A stretch of 64,000 nt of DNA from JAGVPT01 sp963827085 (GCA_963827085.1 CAWGZY010000005.1:1-64000); one strand, 5' to 3'; positions 7,705 through 16,764 are shown, counted from the first letter of the stretch. Notes: a model not told the origin generated them from the letters alone. A program made the numbers and translations.

Positions 7705-8256
7705 TTAATGGACATAGAATTTTGTCTTTGCGGTGTTATTCTCGATTAGCATTAAGGAGTCTGCAACATTTGAATTAAATAAAATAAAAATAAAAGACTT
7801 TAAAACAGGAGTCTGGGGGTTATTAACTGGAAGAGGAGTACGTTGATAGTCAATATACAGGCCATTATTATATAAGTATAAGCCTTTGACAAAATAATCG
7901 ACGTACTGGCTATCCCAAATATCGGACACAAGTATTCCGCACTGGTAGTTGAATACAGTACCAGGAATATAGGTAGAATCCCACGACACCCGAGCATATG
8001 CAAGCTTTTGGTGGAACGTTACAGAATCTTTAATGCAATCATAGCGAGTCGTATCGATTTGTCCCACAGGAGTATAATTTGATGTAGTCCCAATGGAATA
8101 ATAACGATAATCGACTGTCTGATAATTGCTATTTTTCCACACAGGGTCAATTGGGGTACTTGAATTAGTGGAGGTGGTAGGGTTGTCTTTTCTGCAACCA
8201 GCCATAAGACATAGCATTACACCAATCGATACTAATAGAGTTCTAGAGTGTGTCAT
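7705..8256 (-). CDS. Lipoprotein, unknown (C12)
   Basis: A 183-residue lipoprotein with lipobox LMAGC (MTHSRTLLVSIGVMLCLMAGC) followed by a Ser/Thr-rich linker. AGGAGG at 8262-8267 sets the start at ATG 8256; the same frame is open back into attC-13 but has no ribosome site there. The mature domain is Tyr-rich and beta-like (YQTVDYRYYSIGTTSNYTPV). No catalytic motif seen. Confidence 0.75.
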   Translation of the reverse strand: MTHSRTLLVSIGVMLCLMAGCRKDNPTTSTNSSTPIDPVWKNSNYQTVDYRYYSIGTTSNYTPVGQIDTTRYDCIKDSVTFHQKLAYARVSWDSTYIPGTVFNYQCGILVSDIWDSQYVDYFVKGLYLYNNGLYIDYQRTPLPVNNPQTPVLKSFIFILFNSNVADSLMLIENNTAKTKFYVH

Positions 8257-8298
8257 ATTACCTCCTCGATTTGTCATTGTGTTGAAGCCAAATTTGCG

Positions 8299-8450
8299 CC
8301 CTAACGGACCGGAGCTAAACTGCGGCGGCGAAGCGCCGCAGCGACGGACTCCAGTCCGCGCGTGGCGAGTCATGTCCAATAGTAGCTGGTCGTTTCGCGC
8401 GTGTTAAATCATCGACGGCTGGTTCCGTCAGCTTGAGCGACTGGTTAGGG
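8299..8450 (-). repeat. attC-13
   Basis: 152 bp, class I. Closes C13; edges match over 15 bp (GTTAGGGCGCAGCAG). Confidence 0.97.
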
Positions 8451-8458
8451 CGCAGCAG

Positions 8459-8779
8459 TTAGTGTGATTGTGTTTCTTCCTTGTTGGCATCTCCTCTTAA
8501 TGTCTCTACGGTTGAATCTCCAGTTTTCTGAACAATATTGTTAGTTAATCGGACAGATAACCATAAGATCAAAAGTATTATTGCGAAGAAGATTACCCAA
8601 GAGGGATAAACCTCAAGAGAAAAAAGCAGAGTGAGGACAACAGTTAGGATCCCGGTATTAGCCAATTGCTGAATGAGATTAAATTTCTTCTTCGGATAAC
8701 GAGGAATCAACTTGATCCAAGTCGCAAACGCAGAAACGAGAATTGATACCCCTATTACTTCTAAAAAGAAATAGAACAT
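8459..8779 (-). CDS. Small membrane protein (C13)
   Basis: A 106-residue protein with three hydrophobic segments (about residues 2-20, 38-56, 60-77) and an acidic, Thr-rich C-terminal tail (KTGDSTVETLRGDANKEET). GGAG precedes ATG 8779. No family recognised. Confidence 0.65.
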   Translation of the reverse strand: MFYFFLEVIGVSILVSAFATWIKLIPRYPKKKFNLIQQLANTGILTVVLTLLFSLEVYPSWVIFFAIILLILWLSVRLTNNIVQKTGDSTVETLRGDANKEETQSH

Positions 8780-8848
8780 TGGATTCTCCCAAATTTTGTT
8801 ATCTTCACTGTTTGGACAATTTAACAAAAAGCACAATGCGCTGCTGCG

Positions 8849-9000
8849 CCCTAACGGACCGGAGCTAAGCTGCGGCGGCGAAGCGCCGCAGCGACGGTAG
8901 CCAGTCCGCGCGTGGCGAGTCATGTCCAATAGTAGCTGGTCGTTTCGCGCGTGTTAAATCACCAACGGCTGGTTCCGTCAGCTTGAGCGACTGGTTAGGT
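8849..9000 (-). repeat. attC-14
   Basis: 152 bp, class I. Closes C14. Confidence 0.97.
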
Positions 9001-9253
9001 GGCAAAGTTAGTTGGTTAACCTGCATACAGCTTCGCACTAAGAATGCTTCGTTTTTGATTTTGGTTATAAACATAGCTCCCAGCTATGATTGCCTGGTAA
9101 GTTTCCCGTACGAGATGATACCACTTTCTTCCTCTGATTGCAATTAGAATATCCAACTGCTCATAGACTCCATCTTTTAAAAACCAGATTGATAGACAGA
9201 ACTTAAAAGATCGAAACTACTTCTCGCTTTGCGAACCTAAGTTTTTCTTTGCC
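9001..9253 (-). repeat. Gene-less cassette C14, family A
   Basis: -35 TTGCAA 9138-9143, -10 TATCAT 9115-9120, 17-bp spacer; right half R1. Nearly identical to C9. Confidence 0.75.
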
Positions 9254-9405
9254 ACCTAACGGACCGGAGCTAAGCTGCGGCGGCGAAGCGCCGCAGCGAC
9301 GGAATCCAGTCCGCGCGAGGCAAGTCCAGTCCGATAGTAGCTGGTTGTTTCGCGCGTGCAAAATCGCCGACGGCTGGTTCCGTCAGCTTGAGCGACTGGT
9401 TAGGG
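9254..9405 (-). repeat. attC-15
   Basis: 152 bp, class I. Closes C15; its R'' box supplies the stop codon of the C15 gene. Confidence 0.97.
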
Positions 9406-10098
9406 CGCACCCTTGATTGGTTGTAGACGTAGAGTTTTGAAATCCAGAAAATATTGCTTTGGCACGAAATGTTCGCTTTGATCGATTGTTGCACAGTTAT
9501 CCAGCGAAGTTATTATTACCAATCCAGAATCAGTTTTTGCATGGACTCGATATCCGTTGGGACTACTAGGGGAAATGATTTCGCGAGACTTGCCAGTTCT
9601 GCCATTGAAGAAGCCAATTCCATCGTGGCAATCGTTTTCATTATTTCCAATTGCCTCAATGGAATTGATCCATTTGAAATCAGTAAGTTGAAACAGCGAA
9701 GTTTTCCAGCCGTAGCTGCCTGTCAAATTAACTGCCGTATAGCGGTGAGGGACTGGATAACTAGCCCAATCCTCTTCGGGCAGAATTGCGATATCGTCTT
9801 TTGGGCTCCAATCAATATATTTGAAGATATCCTTTATCTGAGATGGTTTTCTTCTGTTATATACATCTACATACTTTGCACTAAATTGTCGTAATGTAGC
9901 GCCTTCAAGGAAGCTTATTGTGTAAATAATGTGATTGAATTCGTCAATATTGTCGTGCCTTTTGTAGGTGACATTTTTGATACGTTTGAAGGTAATGGAA
10001 TACCGTCGAGTTGGAGACGAAAATGTCGTATCAGTCGATGGGAGGTCGGCTGCGATAGAGGTCGAGAAGAGCGTGAGTATGATTACAATGGTTTTCAT
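9400..10098 (-). CDS. Exported hypothetical protein (C15)
   Basis: A 232-residue protein with signal peptide MKTIVIILTLFSTSIAADLP. The mature part contains a DxxWSPKDD segment and WKTSLFQLTDFKWINSIEAI, followed by C-D-H-DGIGFFNGRTG, and resembles a single propeller-like or beta-sandwich domain. The frame ends KGAP followed by TAA inside the R'' box (9400-9402), so gene and attC share bases. No function assigned. Confidence 0.7.
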   Translation of the reverse strand: MKTIVIILTLFSTSIAADLPSTDTTFSSPTRRYSITFKRIKNVTYKRHDNIDEFNHIIYTISFLEGATLRQFSAKYVDVYNRRKPSQIKDIFKYIDWSPKDDIAILPEEDWASYPVPHRYTAVNLTGSYGWKTSLFQLTDFKWINSIEAIGNNENDCHDGIGFFNGRTGKSREIISPSSPNGYRVHAKTDSGLVIITSLDNCATIDQSEHFVPKQYFLDFKTLRLQPIKGAP

Positions 10099-10114
10099 AT
10101 TGTGAGGACGTGCG

Positions 10115-10266
10115 CCCTAACGAACCGGAGCTAAGCTGCGGCGACGAAGTGCCGCAGCGACGGAATCCAGTCCGCGCGAGGCAAGTCATGTCCGATAGTA
10201 GCTGGTAGTTTCGCGCGAGCAAAATCATCGACGGCTGGTTCCGTCAGCTTGAGCGACTGGTTAGCC
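10115..10266 (-). repeat. attC-16
   Basis: 152 bp, class I (GACGAAGTGC). Closes C16; edges match over 15 bp. Very close to attC-50 and attC-88. Confidence 0.97.
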
Positions 10267-10274
10267 AGCCAAGC

Positions 10275-10766
10275 TTAATGTTTGCTTTGTTGAATCTTGT
10301 CTATAAACTTTCCAATCAGATTTCCTTGCTCAGAACCATCGGGCTTTGAAATCGTCCAGTCAAGTATTTGTGATTCGTACAACGAGTATCTATCTCCGAG
10401 ACTGTATCCCATTACGACGCCAATTGGACTTGCTATGATTCCGTTTATGACGCTGTCGCTGATACTTTTAACTTCGAGGAAGACCTGTTCATAATGGTTC
10501 AGTGAGTCACGAAGCCCTGCAGTCACAAAGAACACGTTGCCTTGGGGAAGTCCTTTAAGATACATCTCTTTTGCATCTGGAAATGTATGTCTAGCCCTGT
10601 TAATCAGTGGTTGGATAAATTTAAACAGATCTCCGAAGTACAGCGAATCGTTTATGGCCATCGGTTGATCCTTGGGCGCATTAGACGCTAGTCGTGATGA
10701 TTGCGCGGGAGCAGAAAACGATACCGCCAGCGAAAGAAAGATCAATATTGTGTAAATAGGATGCAT
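10275..10766 (-). CDS. Exported DUF2314-like protein (C16)
   Basis: A 163-residue protein with signal peptide MHPIYTILIFLSLAVSFSAP. The C-terminal half (VFLEVKSISDSVINGIIASP, YSLGDRYSLYESQILDWTI) follows the order of DUF2314 proteins: a beta strand, 'G-x-I-x-x-x-P', 'G-D-x-Y-x-x-x-x-S-x-I-x-D-W', then a final GNLIGKF. The role of DUF2314 is not established, and the match is by eye only. Confidence 0.6.
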   Translation of the reverse strand: MHPIYTILIFLSLAVSFSAPAQSSRLASNAPKDQPMAINDSLYFGDLFKFIQPLINRARHTFPDAKEMYLKGLPQGNVFFVTAGLRDSLNHYEQVFLEVKSISDSVINGIIASPIGVVMGYSLGDRYSLYESQILDWTISKPDGSEQGNLIGKFIDKIQQSKH

Positions 10767-10792
10767 AAAATTTCGGATCGCGAGGCTTGGCT

Positions 10793-10944
10793 GGCTAACG
10801 AACCGGAGCTAAGCTGCGGCGGCGAAGCGCCGCAGCGGCGGAAACCAGTCCGCGCGTGGCGAGTCATGTCCGATAGTAGCTATTTGTTCCGCGCGTGTTA
10901 AATCACCAACGGCTGGTTCCGTCAGCTTGAGCGACTGGTTAGGT
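10793..10944 (-). repeat. attC-17
   Basis: 152 bp, class I. Closes C17. Confidence 0.97.
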
Positions 10945-11197
10945 GGCAAAGTCAGTTGGTTAACCTGAATGCAGTTTCGCACTTAGAATGCTTCGTTTTT
11001 GATTGTGCTTATAAACATAGCTCCCAACTATGATTGCCTGGTAAGTTTCCCGTACGAGATGATACCACTTTCTCGGAGATTTTGCAATTAGAAAATCTGA
11101 CTGCTTGTAGACTCATCTTTTTGGAGCTCAAATCAAAGAACAAAACTTGAATTACTGAAACTGTTTCTTTCTTGGACAACCTAAGTTTTTCTTTGCC
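10945..11197 (-). repeat. Gene-less cassette C17, family A
   Basis: -35 TTGCAA 11082-11087, -10 TATCAT 11059-11064, spacer 17 bp (AATCTCCGAGAAAGTGG, unrelated in its first half to that of C9). Reference for right half R2. Confidence 0.75.
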
Positions 11198-11349
11198 ACC
11201 TAACGAACCGGAGCTAAGCTGCGGCGACGAAGTGCCGCAGCGACGGAATCCAGTCCGCGCGTGGCGAGTCATGTCCAATAGTAGCTGGCTGTTTCGCGCG
11301 TGTTAAATCACCAACGGCTGGTTCCGTCAGCTTGAGCGACTGGTTAGGC
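11198..11349 (-). repeat. attC-18
   Basis: 152 bp, class I. Closes C18; edges match over 14 bp. Confidence 0.97.
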
Positions 11350-11355
11350 GGCAAC

Positions 11356-11766
11356 TTACCGGGTTCTTGGTGGATGAAACATCTCAATACCTATAATAGC
11401 TTCAATTTTGATCAATGATCGCAACGATTCTGGTTTTACCCAGCAATAGATTTTTCCCAAGTAGTCCTTAGCTATGCTTCCGCCCGTTTCCTCGATTGCT
11501 GATTGAGCGTCGCCATTTCCTCCGTGAACTTTGACTATTACATAAATTCGATTTGTGGTATCGCGCAGGAATTGATGAAAGCAGGACATGGATTGATCGG
11601 GCGGAACACCTGCTGAAAGAGAATCCTCGAACTGCATAAGAGAAACAAAAATTGGACCGTCGATTTTCTTCTCTTGAGGGGTTCGTTTATCTAACTTTTG
11701 TTGATCCTGAGGAAAAATAGATGCAACTGCGGCGAAAATCAGAACTATGCAAGTAACGGATTTCAT
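11356..11766 (-). CDS. Exported protein with I9-like domain (C18)
   Basis: A 136-residue protein with signal peptide MKSVTCIVLIFAAVASIFP. After a charged linker, residues 75-132 (RIYVIVKVHGGNGDAQSAIE, then WVKPESLRSLIKIEAIIGIE) have the beta-alpha-beta-beta-alpha-beta order of subtilisin propeptide/I9-type domains, which act as chaperones or inhibitors of S8 proteases. No protease is fused or adjacent, so a stand-alone inhibitor is only a possibility. Confidence 0.6.
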   Translation of the reverse strand: MKSVTCIVLIFAAVASIFPQDQQKLDKRTPQEKKIDGPIFVSLMQFEDSLSAGVPPDQSMSCFHQFLRDTTNRIYVIVKVHGGNGDAQSAIEETGGSIAKDYLGKIYCWVKPESLRSLIKIEAIIGIEMFHPPRTR

Positions 11767-11803
11767 TATGCGAGAGAATGTTAGTTTTATACTTACAGTT
11801 GCC

Positions 11804-11955
11804 GCCTAACGGACCGGAGCTAAGCTGCGGCGGCGAAGCGCCGCAGCGACGGTAGCCAGTCCGCGCGTGGCGAGTCATGTCCAATAGTAGCTGGTTGTTT
11901 CGCGCGTGTTAAATCATCGACGGCTGGTTCCGTCAGCTTGAGCGACTGGTTAGGC
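11804..11955 (-). repeat. attC-19
   Basis: 152 bp, class I. Closes C19; edges match over 13 bp. Confidence 0.97.
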
Positions 11956-11991
11956 AGCGCGACTCTTAAGCATTAAATTTCAGTTTCTTCA

Positions 11992-12450
11992 TTATGACCA
12001 TGATTGCAATTCGATAATATTACCTTCAGGGTCTGTTACATAGCACCAAGTTACCTTAGCTTCTGTTGATGTTTGTAACATTACAATCTCTCCCACTGCA
12101 TTTCCACCAGCCAGCAACACTATTTCCTGAGCTTTGATTACATCAATAACAGAAAATGCAATATGTCCAAATCCAGGACGATTAACCGCCGGGGCAACAC
12201 CGTCTTTTTGAATCGAGTAAGAATAAATTTCCAGCGTCGGACCACTATCATCGTATCCGGGCATTCGCAGATGAACACCATGAAGTTCAGATCCTCGAAC
12301 TGCCGTGCCGCGTTCAAGGTCAACACCTTTATAATGTCGTTCAGGGGGAACTGGTTTAAGTCCGAAGACTTCTTGATAAAACAAGGATAGCTTTTGCCAA
12401 TCGCGTGCGATCAAATTTGTATGGACATACTTTGCATCTATAGAAGACAT
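11992..12450 (-). CDS. VOC-family (glyoxalase-fold) protein (C19)
   Basis: A 152-residue protein with two betaalphabetabetabeta modules. Candidate metal ligands sit at the usual places: His in YVHTNLIARDW, Glu in TLEIYSY, His in GFGHIAFSV and Glu in GNIIELQSW. VOC members include glyoxalase I, dioxygenases and fosfomycin or bleomycin resistance proteins; the sequence does not say which substrate. It is a full-length single-domain protein. Confidence 0.85.
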   Translation of the reverse strand: MSSIDAKYVHTNLIARDWQKLSLFYQEVFGLKPVPPERHYKGVDLERGTAVRGSELHGVHLRMPGYDDSGPTLEIYSYSIQKDGVAPAVNRPGFGHIAFSVIDVIKAQEIVLLAGGNAVGEIVMLQTSTEAKVTWCYVTDPEGNIIELQSWS

Positions 12451-12489
12451 TTATTGTCCTGATATTTATTTGAGACTGATTTCCGCGCT

Positions 12490-12642
12490 GCCTAACGGAC
12501 CGGAGCTAAGCTGCGGCGGCGAAGCGCCGCAGCGACGGACTCCAGTCCGCGCGAGCTAAGTCCTGTCCAACAAGTAACTGGTTCTTTCGCGCGTGTTAAA
12601 TCATCGACGGCTGGTTCCGTCAGCTTGAGCGACTGGTTAGGC
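12490..12642 (-). repeat. attC-20
   Basis: 153 bp, class I. Closes C20. Confidence 0.97.
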
Positions 12643-12867
12643 GGCGATAAGTGTATGTTGATAAGAACGCGCTTTCGTACTGACTCTATTATATTAGAAA
12701 CTATCTCCAAGAATGTCATACCAAGCTTTTGGTATTTTATAAAGTGACCGTATTTAGTGAATGCGTTGTCTGAAAGAAGAGTCGTTTGTAGAAAAACCGG
12801 ATGACTGCTTGTAGGCTAATTCTTTTAACTCCTCCTTTTTTTTCTTTTGCTACAAATTGCTTTCGCC
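12643..12867 (-). repeat. Gene-less cassette C20, family B
   Basis: TATAAT at 12688-12693 (minus strand). Body almost identical to C5 apart from a longer T tract. Confidence 0.72.
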
Positions 12868-13019
12868 GCCTAACGGACCGGAGCTAAGCTGCGGCGGCGA
12901 AGCGCCGCAGCGACGGTAGCCAGTCCGCGCGTGGCGAGTCATGTCCAATAGTAGCTGGTCGTTTCGCGCGTGTTAAATCACCAACGGCTGGTTCCGTCAG
13001 CTTGAGCGACTGGTTAGGC
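12868..13019 (-). repeat. attC-21
   Basis: 152 bp, class I. Closes C21. Confidence 0.97.
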
Positions 13020-13271
13020 GGCGAACATGACAGTAAAACAGTACGTTGTTGCGCATTAAGTATGTTTTCGTATTTGATACCGTTTATAAACATAGCTCCC
13101 AACTATGATTGCCAGGAAAGCTCTCCGTACCAGATAATATCGTTTTATTGCAGTTATTGCAATTAGAAAATCTGACTGCTTATAGATTCATATCTTTGGG
13201 AACTCAAATCAAGAGACGAAGCTTGGAAAACCGAAAATACTTTTTTTGTAGATTACTTATTTTTTTCCGCC
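13020..13271 (-). repeat. Gene-less cassette C21, family A, diverged 3' end
   Basis: -35 TTGCAA 13157-13162, -10 TATTAT 13134-13139, spacer 17 bp (TAACTGCAATAAAACGA). Left part (13020-13085) differs from C9; reference for right half R4. Confidence 0.75.
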
Positions 13272-13423
13272 GCCTAACGGACCGGAGCTAAGCTGCGGCG
13301 GCGAAGCGCCGCAGCGACGGTAGCCAGTCCGCGCGTGGCGAGTCATGTCCAATAGTAGCTATTTGTTTCGCGCGTGTTAAATCACCAACGGCTGGTTCCG
13401 TCAGCTTGAGCGACTGGTTAGGT
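13272..13423 (-). repeat. attC-22
   Basis: 152 bp, class I. Closes C22. Confidence 0.97.
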
Positions 13424-13676
13424 GGCAAAGTCAGTTGGTTAACCTGCATACAGCTTCGCACTAAGAATGTTTCGTTTTTGATTTTGCTTATAAACATAGC
13501 TCCCAACTATGATTGCCTGGTAAGTTTCCCGTACGAGATGATACCACTTTCTTGCTACGATTGCAATTAGAATATCCAACTGCTGATAGACTCCATCTTT
13601 TAAAAACCAGATTGATAGACACAACTTGAAAGATCGAAACTACTTCCCGCTTAGCGAACCTAAGTTTTTCTTTGCC
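13424..13676 (-). repeat. Gene-less cassette C22, family A
   Basis: -35 TTGCAA 13561-13566, -10 TATCAT 13538-13543; right half R1. Directly follows C21 in tandem. Confidence 0.75.
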
Positions 13677-13828
13677 ACCTAACGGACCGGAGCTAAGCTG
13701 CGGCGGCGGAGCGCCGCAGCGACGGAATCCAGTTCGCGCGTGGCAAGTCATGTTCAATAGTAGCTGATTGTTTCGCGCGTGTTAAATCACCAACGGCTGG
13801 TTCCGTCAGCTTGAGCGACTGGTTAGGC
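13677..13828 (-). repeat. attC-23
   Basis: 152 bp, class I. Closes C23; edges match over 15 bp (GTTAGGCGGTTGCGC). Confidence 0.97.
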
Positions 13829-13830
13829 GG

Positions 13831-13859
13831 TTGCGCCTGTGAAAAATTTTGAGTAAAAT
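13831..13859 (+). promoter_or_regulatory. Promoter of DUF4160/DUF2442 pair (C23)
   Basis: TTGCGC (13831-13836), 17-bp spacer, TAAAAT (13854-13859). The -35 box lies within the cassette's terminal repeat, and the ATG is 5 bp after the -10 box. Confidence 0.5.
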
Positions 13860-13864
13860 AAACT

Positions 13865-14122
13865 ATGCCTGAAATAAGTCGGTTTCTTGGAATCGTTGTT
13901 GCAATGTTTTACCGAGACCATGGACCAGCTCATTTTCATGCTTTTTACGGTGATTATCACGTCACCGTGACTATTGAAACCAACGTTGTTTCTGGAGATT
14001 TTCCAAAGCGAGCACTCTCACATGTACTTGAATGGCTTGATCTCCATAGAACCGAATTACTTGAAGATTGGGAACTTGCTAAACAACGGCAACCATTAAA
14101 GAAAGTAACTCCACTTGAGTAA
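13865..14122 (+). CDS. DUF4160 protein (C23)
   Basis: An 85-residue protein with the DUF4160 signature: MPEISRFLGIVVAMFYRDHG, PAHFHAFYGDY, then a helical part WLDLHRTELLEDWELAKQ. DUF4160 is usually encoded next to DUF2442, as here, and the pair is regarded as a putative type II toxin-antitoxin system; which partner is toxic is not settled. It lies opposite to the array. Start at ATG 13865, 5 bp after the -10 box, so probably leaderless. Confidence 0.85.
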   Translation: MPEISRFLGIVVAMFYRDHGPAHFHAFYGDYHVTVTIETNVVSGDFPKRALSHVLEWLDLHRTELLEDWELAKQRQPLKKVTPLE

Positions 14123-14125
14123 AAT

Positions 14126-14371
14126 ATGATTGCACAAGTCACGGATGCTAGACATATTGACAAGTACACCATTTGGATCAAATTCCATGATGGTTCCGAA
14201 GGAGAAGTTGATCTTAAAGATGAACTTTGGGGACCTGTATTTGAACCGCTGAAAGACATCGATCAATTCCGTAGATTTTCAGTCAATCCTGATTTACACA
14301 CCATTACGTGGGAGAATGGTGCGGATTTCTCGCCTGAGTTCCTTCACAGTATTCTTCGCGCAACCGCCTAA
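14126..14371 (+). CDS. DUF2442 protein (C23)
   Basis: An 81-residue partner of the DUF4160 protein, 3 bp downstream. It shows the DUF2442 order: VTDARHIDKYTIWIKFHDGS, EGEVDLKDELWGPVFEPLKD, FRRFSVNPDLHTITWENGAD. The stop TAA (14369-14371) is the end of the cassette: these bases belong to the R' box of attC-24, immediately before the recombination point. Confidence 0.85.
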   Translation: MIAQVTDARHIDKYTIWIKFHDGSEGEVDLKDELWGPVFEPLKDIDQFRRFSVNPDLHTITWENGADFSPEFLHSILRATA

Positions 14372-14518
14372 CGGACCGGAGCTAAGCTGCGGCGGCGAAC
14401 AGCCGCCGCCAAGTAGTTCGTTGCGCGGACGTTCCAGTCAGGTGCTCCTAAGCCCGTCCAACAACGCGCGGCGAAATCGTCGACGGCTGGTTCCGTCAGC
14501 TTGAGCGACTGGTTAGGT
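14366..14518 (-). repeat. attC-24 (class II)
   Basis: 153 bp. Core replaced by GCGAACAGCCGCCGC and TCGTTGCGCGGACG; ends standard. Closes C24; edges match over 13 bp. Confidence 0.96.
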
Positions 14519-14529
14519 GGCACCTTGGG

Positions 14530-15462
14530 TCAGTCGTCTGTCATTTTAGCTTCAGCAGGTAACGTTGCTCGAATGACATCTTTTAGAACTTCCATTGCTT
14601 CTTGAATAATATCATCATGCCAAAACACAGTAGTATGATGATTAGTATCAAAATGGGTAGTGATGTTTTTCTCTGGTTCTTTTTTTGAGAGGTAAATTAC
14701 AGGTTTGCCAAGTCCTTCAGCATAACCTGCCTCCCAATAAACTCCATTATTGTTGTGGGTAAGTTCAGCGAGTAAAAACCGAGAATTTCGAATTTCAACC
14801 CGCAAGCGACTATCTATAAGACCAGCTGGTTGGTGTTCATCAAGCCTTTTAAGGCGAAAGCCAGTCTGCCCAATAGTAGGTACAAGATAATCATTGTAAA
14901 CACGGTCCAATATTGGATCACCAAATGGCATTGCCATAAAAGCAATCTTGGAAATACTTGCAGCGTTCTCCATAAGAAGCTTGACGCGTTGCCAACCAGA
15001 TACATTAAGACGTACCGTTATTGGACTATCTGCGATTCTGTCTACAAATCCAAGCGCAAGTGTTTTTGCATGAACAAAACGAAATTCATTATCTGATTTG
15101 CAGAATATTAGCGGGTAATCTTTTTCAGGATAAAAATCGATCCTATCGTCTGCCGATTTAGTACGGTTGTATATTAGGAGTAAGTATTCGTCTATTAGTT
15201 CAAGAAGATTTTGAGGATAAATTGCAGACTTGATAAGTTCGGGGATTGATTTTTCAGAGAGTTGAAGCGGATGCCCAGCCTCAAAGGCTCTTCTTAGAAC
15301 ACCCGATAGGATATATGAATTGGATTTATCTTCGGGAGGGAAAAGTTCAAGAGGTATTGCATATTCACCGCATCGGTCACACTTGACTGTACGTATGAAC
15401 AACTTAGTAGTAGATGTTGCTGCGGGCTTCCCGCAAACGTAACAAAGATATTCTTGATCCAT
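14530..15462 (-). CDS. Zinc-ribbon plus deoxyribosyltransferase/TIR-like protein (C24)
   Basis: A 310-residue protein. Start ATG 15462 follows GAGG by 5 bases; an upstream GTG in the R' box is rejected. Residues 7-31 form a zinc ribbon (CYVC ... CDRC). A helical middle region follows. Residues 175-265 match the nucleoside 2-deoxyribosyltransferase-like/TIR-like fold: AFMAMPFGDPILDRVYNDYL, LDEHQPAGLIDSRLRVEIRN, LLAELTHNNNGVYWEAGYAE, GKPVIYLSKK. In known proteins the Glu of YWEAGYAEG is catalytic. Such domains act as NAD- or nucleotide-cleaving effectors in several anti-phage systems, so a defence role is plausible but inferred. Confidence 0.78.
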   Translation of the reverse strand: MDQEYLCYVCGKPAATSTTKLFIRTVKCDRCGEYAIPLELFPPEDKSNSYILSGVLRRAFEAGHPLQLSEKSIPELIKSAIYPQNLLELIDEYLLLIYNRTKSADDRIDFYPEKDYPLIFCKSDNEFRFVHAKTLALGFVDRIADSPITVRLNVSGWQRVKLLMENAASISKIAFMAMPFGDPILDRVYNDYLVPTIGQTGFRLKRLDEHQPAGLIDSRLRVEIRNSRFLLAELTHNNNGVYWEAGYAEGLGKPVIYLSKKEPEKNITTHFDTNHHTTVFWHDDIIQEAMEVLKDVIRATLPAEAKMTDD

Positions 15463-15493
15463 AACTGCCTCAGTAAATCGTTTCTTTGGTGCC

Positions 15494-15645
15494 ACCTAAC
15501 GGACTGGAGCTAAGCTGCGGCGGCGGAGCGCCGCAACGACGGTAGCCAGTCCGCGCGTGGCGAGTCATGTCCAATAGTAGCTGGTCGTTTCGCGCGTGTT
15601 AAATCACCAACGGCTGGTTCCGTCAGCTTGAGCGACTGGTTAGGT
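15494..15645 (-). repeat. attC-25
   Basis: 152 bp, class I. Closes C25; identical to attC-9 over most of its length. Confidence 0.97.
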
Positions 15646-15901
15646 GGCAAAGTCAGTTGGTTAACCTGCATACAGCTTCGCACTAAGAATGCTTCGTTTT
15701 TGATTTTGCTTATAAACATAGCTCCCAACTATGATTGCCAGGAAAGCTCTCCGTACCAGATAATATCGTTTTATTGCAGTTATTGCAATTAGAAAATCTC
15801 ACTGTTTATAGATTCGTATCTTTGGAAACTTGAATCAAAGAAACAAAAACTTGAATTACTGAAACTGTTTCTTTCTTAGACAATCTAAGCTTTTCTTTGC
15901 C
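15646..15901 (-). repeat. Gene-less cassette C25, family A
   Basis: -35 TTGCAA 15783-15788, -10 TATTAT 15760-15765. Reference for right half R3. Confidence 0.75.
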
Positions 15902-16053
15902 ACCTAACGAACCGGAGCTAAGCTGCGGCGGCGAAGCGCCGCAGCGACGGTAGCCAGTCCGCGCGTGGCGAGTCATGTCCGATAGTAGCTGTTTGTTTCG
16001 CGCGTGTTAAATCATCGACGGCTGGTTCCGTCAGCTTGAGCGACTGGTTAGGG
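15902..16053 (-). repeat. attC-26
   Basis: 152 bp, class I. Closes C26; edges match over 13 bp. Confidence 0.97.
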
Positions 16054-16148
16054 CGCAGCTTTGTTTAATTTTTTATTTTCGTGTTATGTCAAGAGCGTCG
16101 CCTTTTCACGATTTCTCTTGAGCCAAGATTCGAACCCAAAGGACAGGG

Positions 16149-16652
16149 CTATTTCTTACCCGCTTTTTGTCTTGTGATTGTCGCAGATTCGTGCATGAAA
16201 ACTATCTTCCAATTTCCATCGATCTTCCTGTAGACAAACGTTTGTGCATCCTTGTCAAAGTTCATTCCATCTCCGGATTTATAGATAACTTGACCATTGC
16301 TAGTAAAGAAATAGACCACTTGATCCTTCGTTACGATTGGGAACTCTTCATGGATCAGAGTGATTTTGCAAACTGAAATGGCGCTATCACACCACTCAGA
16401 CGCGCTTTTAAGGGTCTGGAAATCAGACGTTGAACCATCAACGCGGCAATAGAGAAATTCAGGCGAGTCCCAGAAGTATTGGAGTGAACTTCGATCATCT
16501 AGTCGACGGTATTGTGCAAGAATGCTATCATTTACGGCCTTTACCTCGGTCTTGATCTGATCCCGTTGTTGCTGGGTCAATTGATCACTTTGCTGTGAGC
16601 TGCAGCCCACAAAAACGAGCATGGTAATTGCAAAAATAGTTATCGTTTTCAT
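16149..16652 (-). CDS. SnoaL/DUF4440-like lipoprotein (C26)
   Basis: A 167-residue lipoprotein: lipobox VGC (MKTITIFAITMLVFVGC), ATG 16652 five bases after AAGGAG. The mature domain follows NTF2/SnoaL order: a helix TEVKAVNDSILAQYRRLDD, then VDGSTSDFQTLKSASEWCDS, KITLIHEEFPIVTKDQVVYF and a final pair TFVYRKIDGNWKIVFMHESA. That last motif is typical of DUF4440. Function unknown. 16054-16148 holds no gene. Confidence 0.72.
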   Translation of the reverse strand: MKTITIFAITMLVFVGCSSQQSDQLTQQQRDQIKTEVKAVNDSILAQYRRLDDRSSLQYFWDSPEFLYCRVDGSTSDFQTLKSASEWCDSAISVCKITLIHEEFPIVTKDQVVYFFTSNGQVIYKSGDGMNFDKDAQTFVYRKIDGNWKIVFMHESATITRQKAGKK

Positions 16653-16764
16653 GATATTCTCCTTGATTAATGTTGTCGAATATATGGTGGAGATGCGCAC
16701 ACTGAAGCACCTCGGAGTTGCAAACCAATGCTGGCTAATTTCTGAAATAACGAAATGCGCTGCG

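Noticed and set aside
8459..8929. Frames beginning MDMTRHARTG...
   Set aside because: The start lies in attC without a ribosome site; the real genes downstream have their own start and SD. Kept only as a finding about possible coupling.
9454..9894. 146-residue plus-strand frame
   Set aside because: Antisense to the C15 gene, which has a signal peptide and an R''-box stop; the plus-strand product has no domain pattern.
13288..13506. Repeated MGAMFI... small proteins as genes
   Set aside because: Found only in gene-less family A cassettes, start TTG in a hairpin, end in attC. The promoter interpretation explains the conservation better; coding is not excluded and is listed as a finding.
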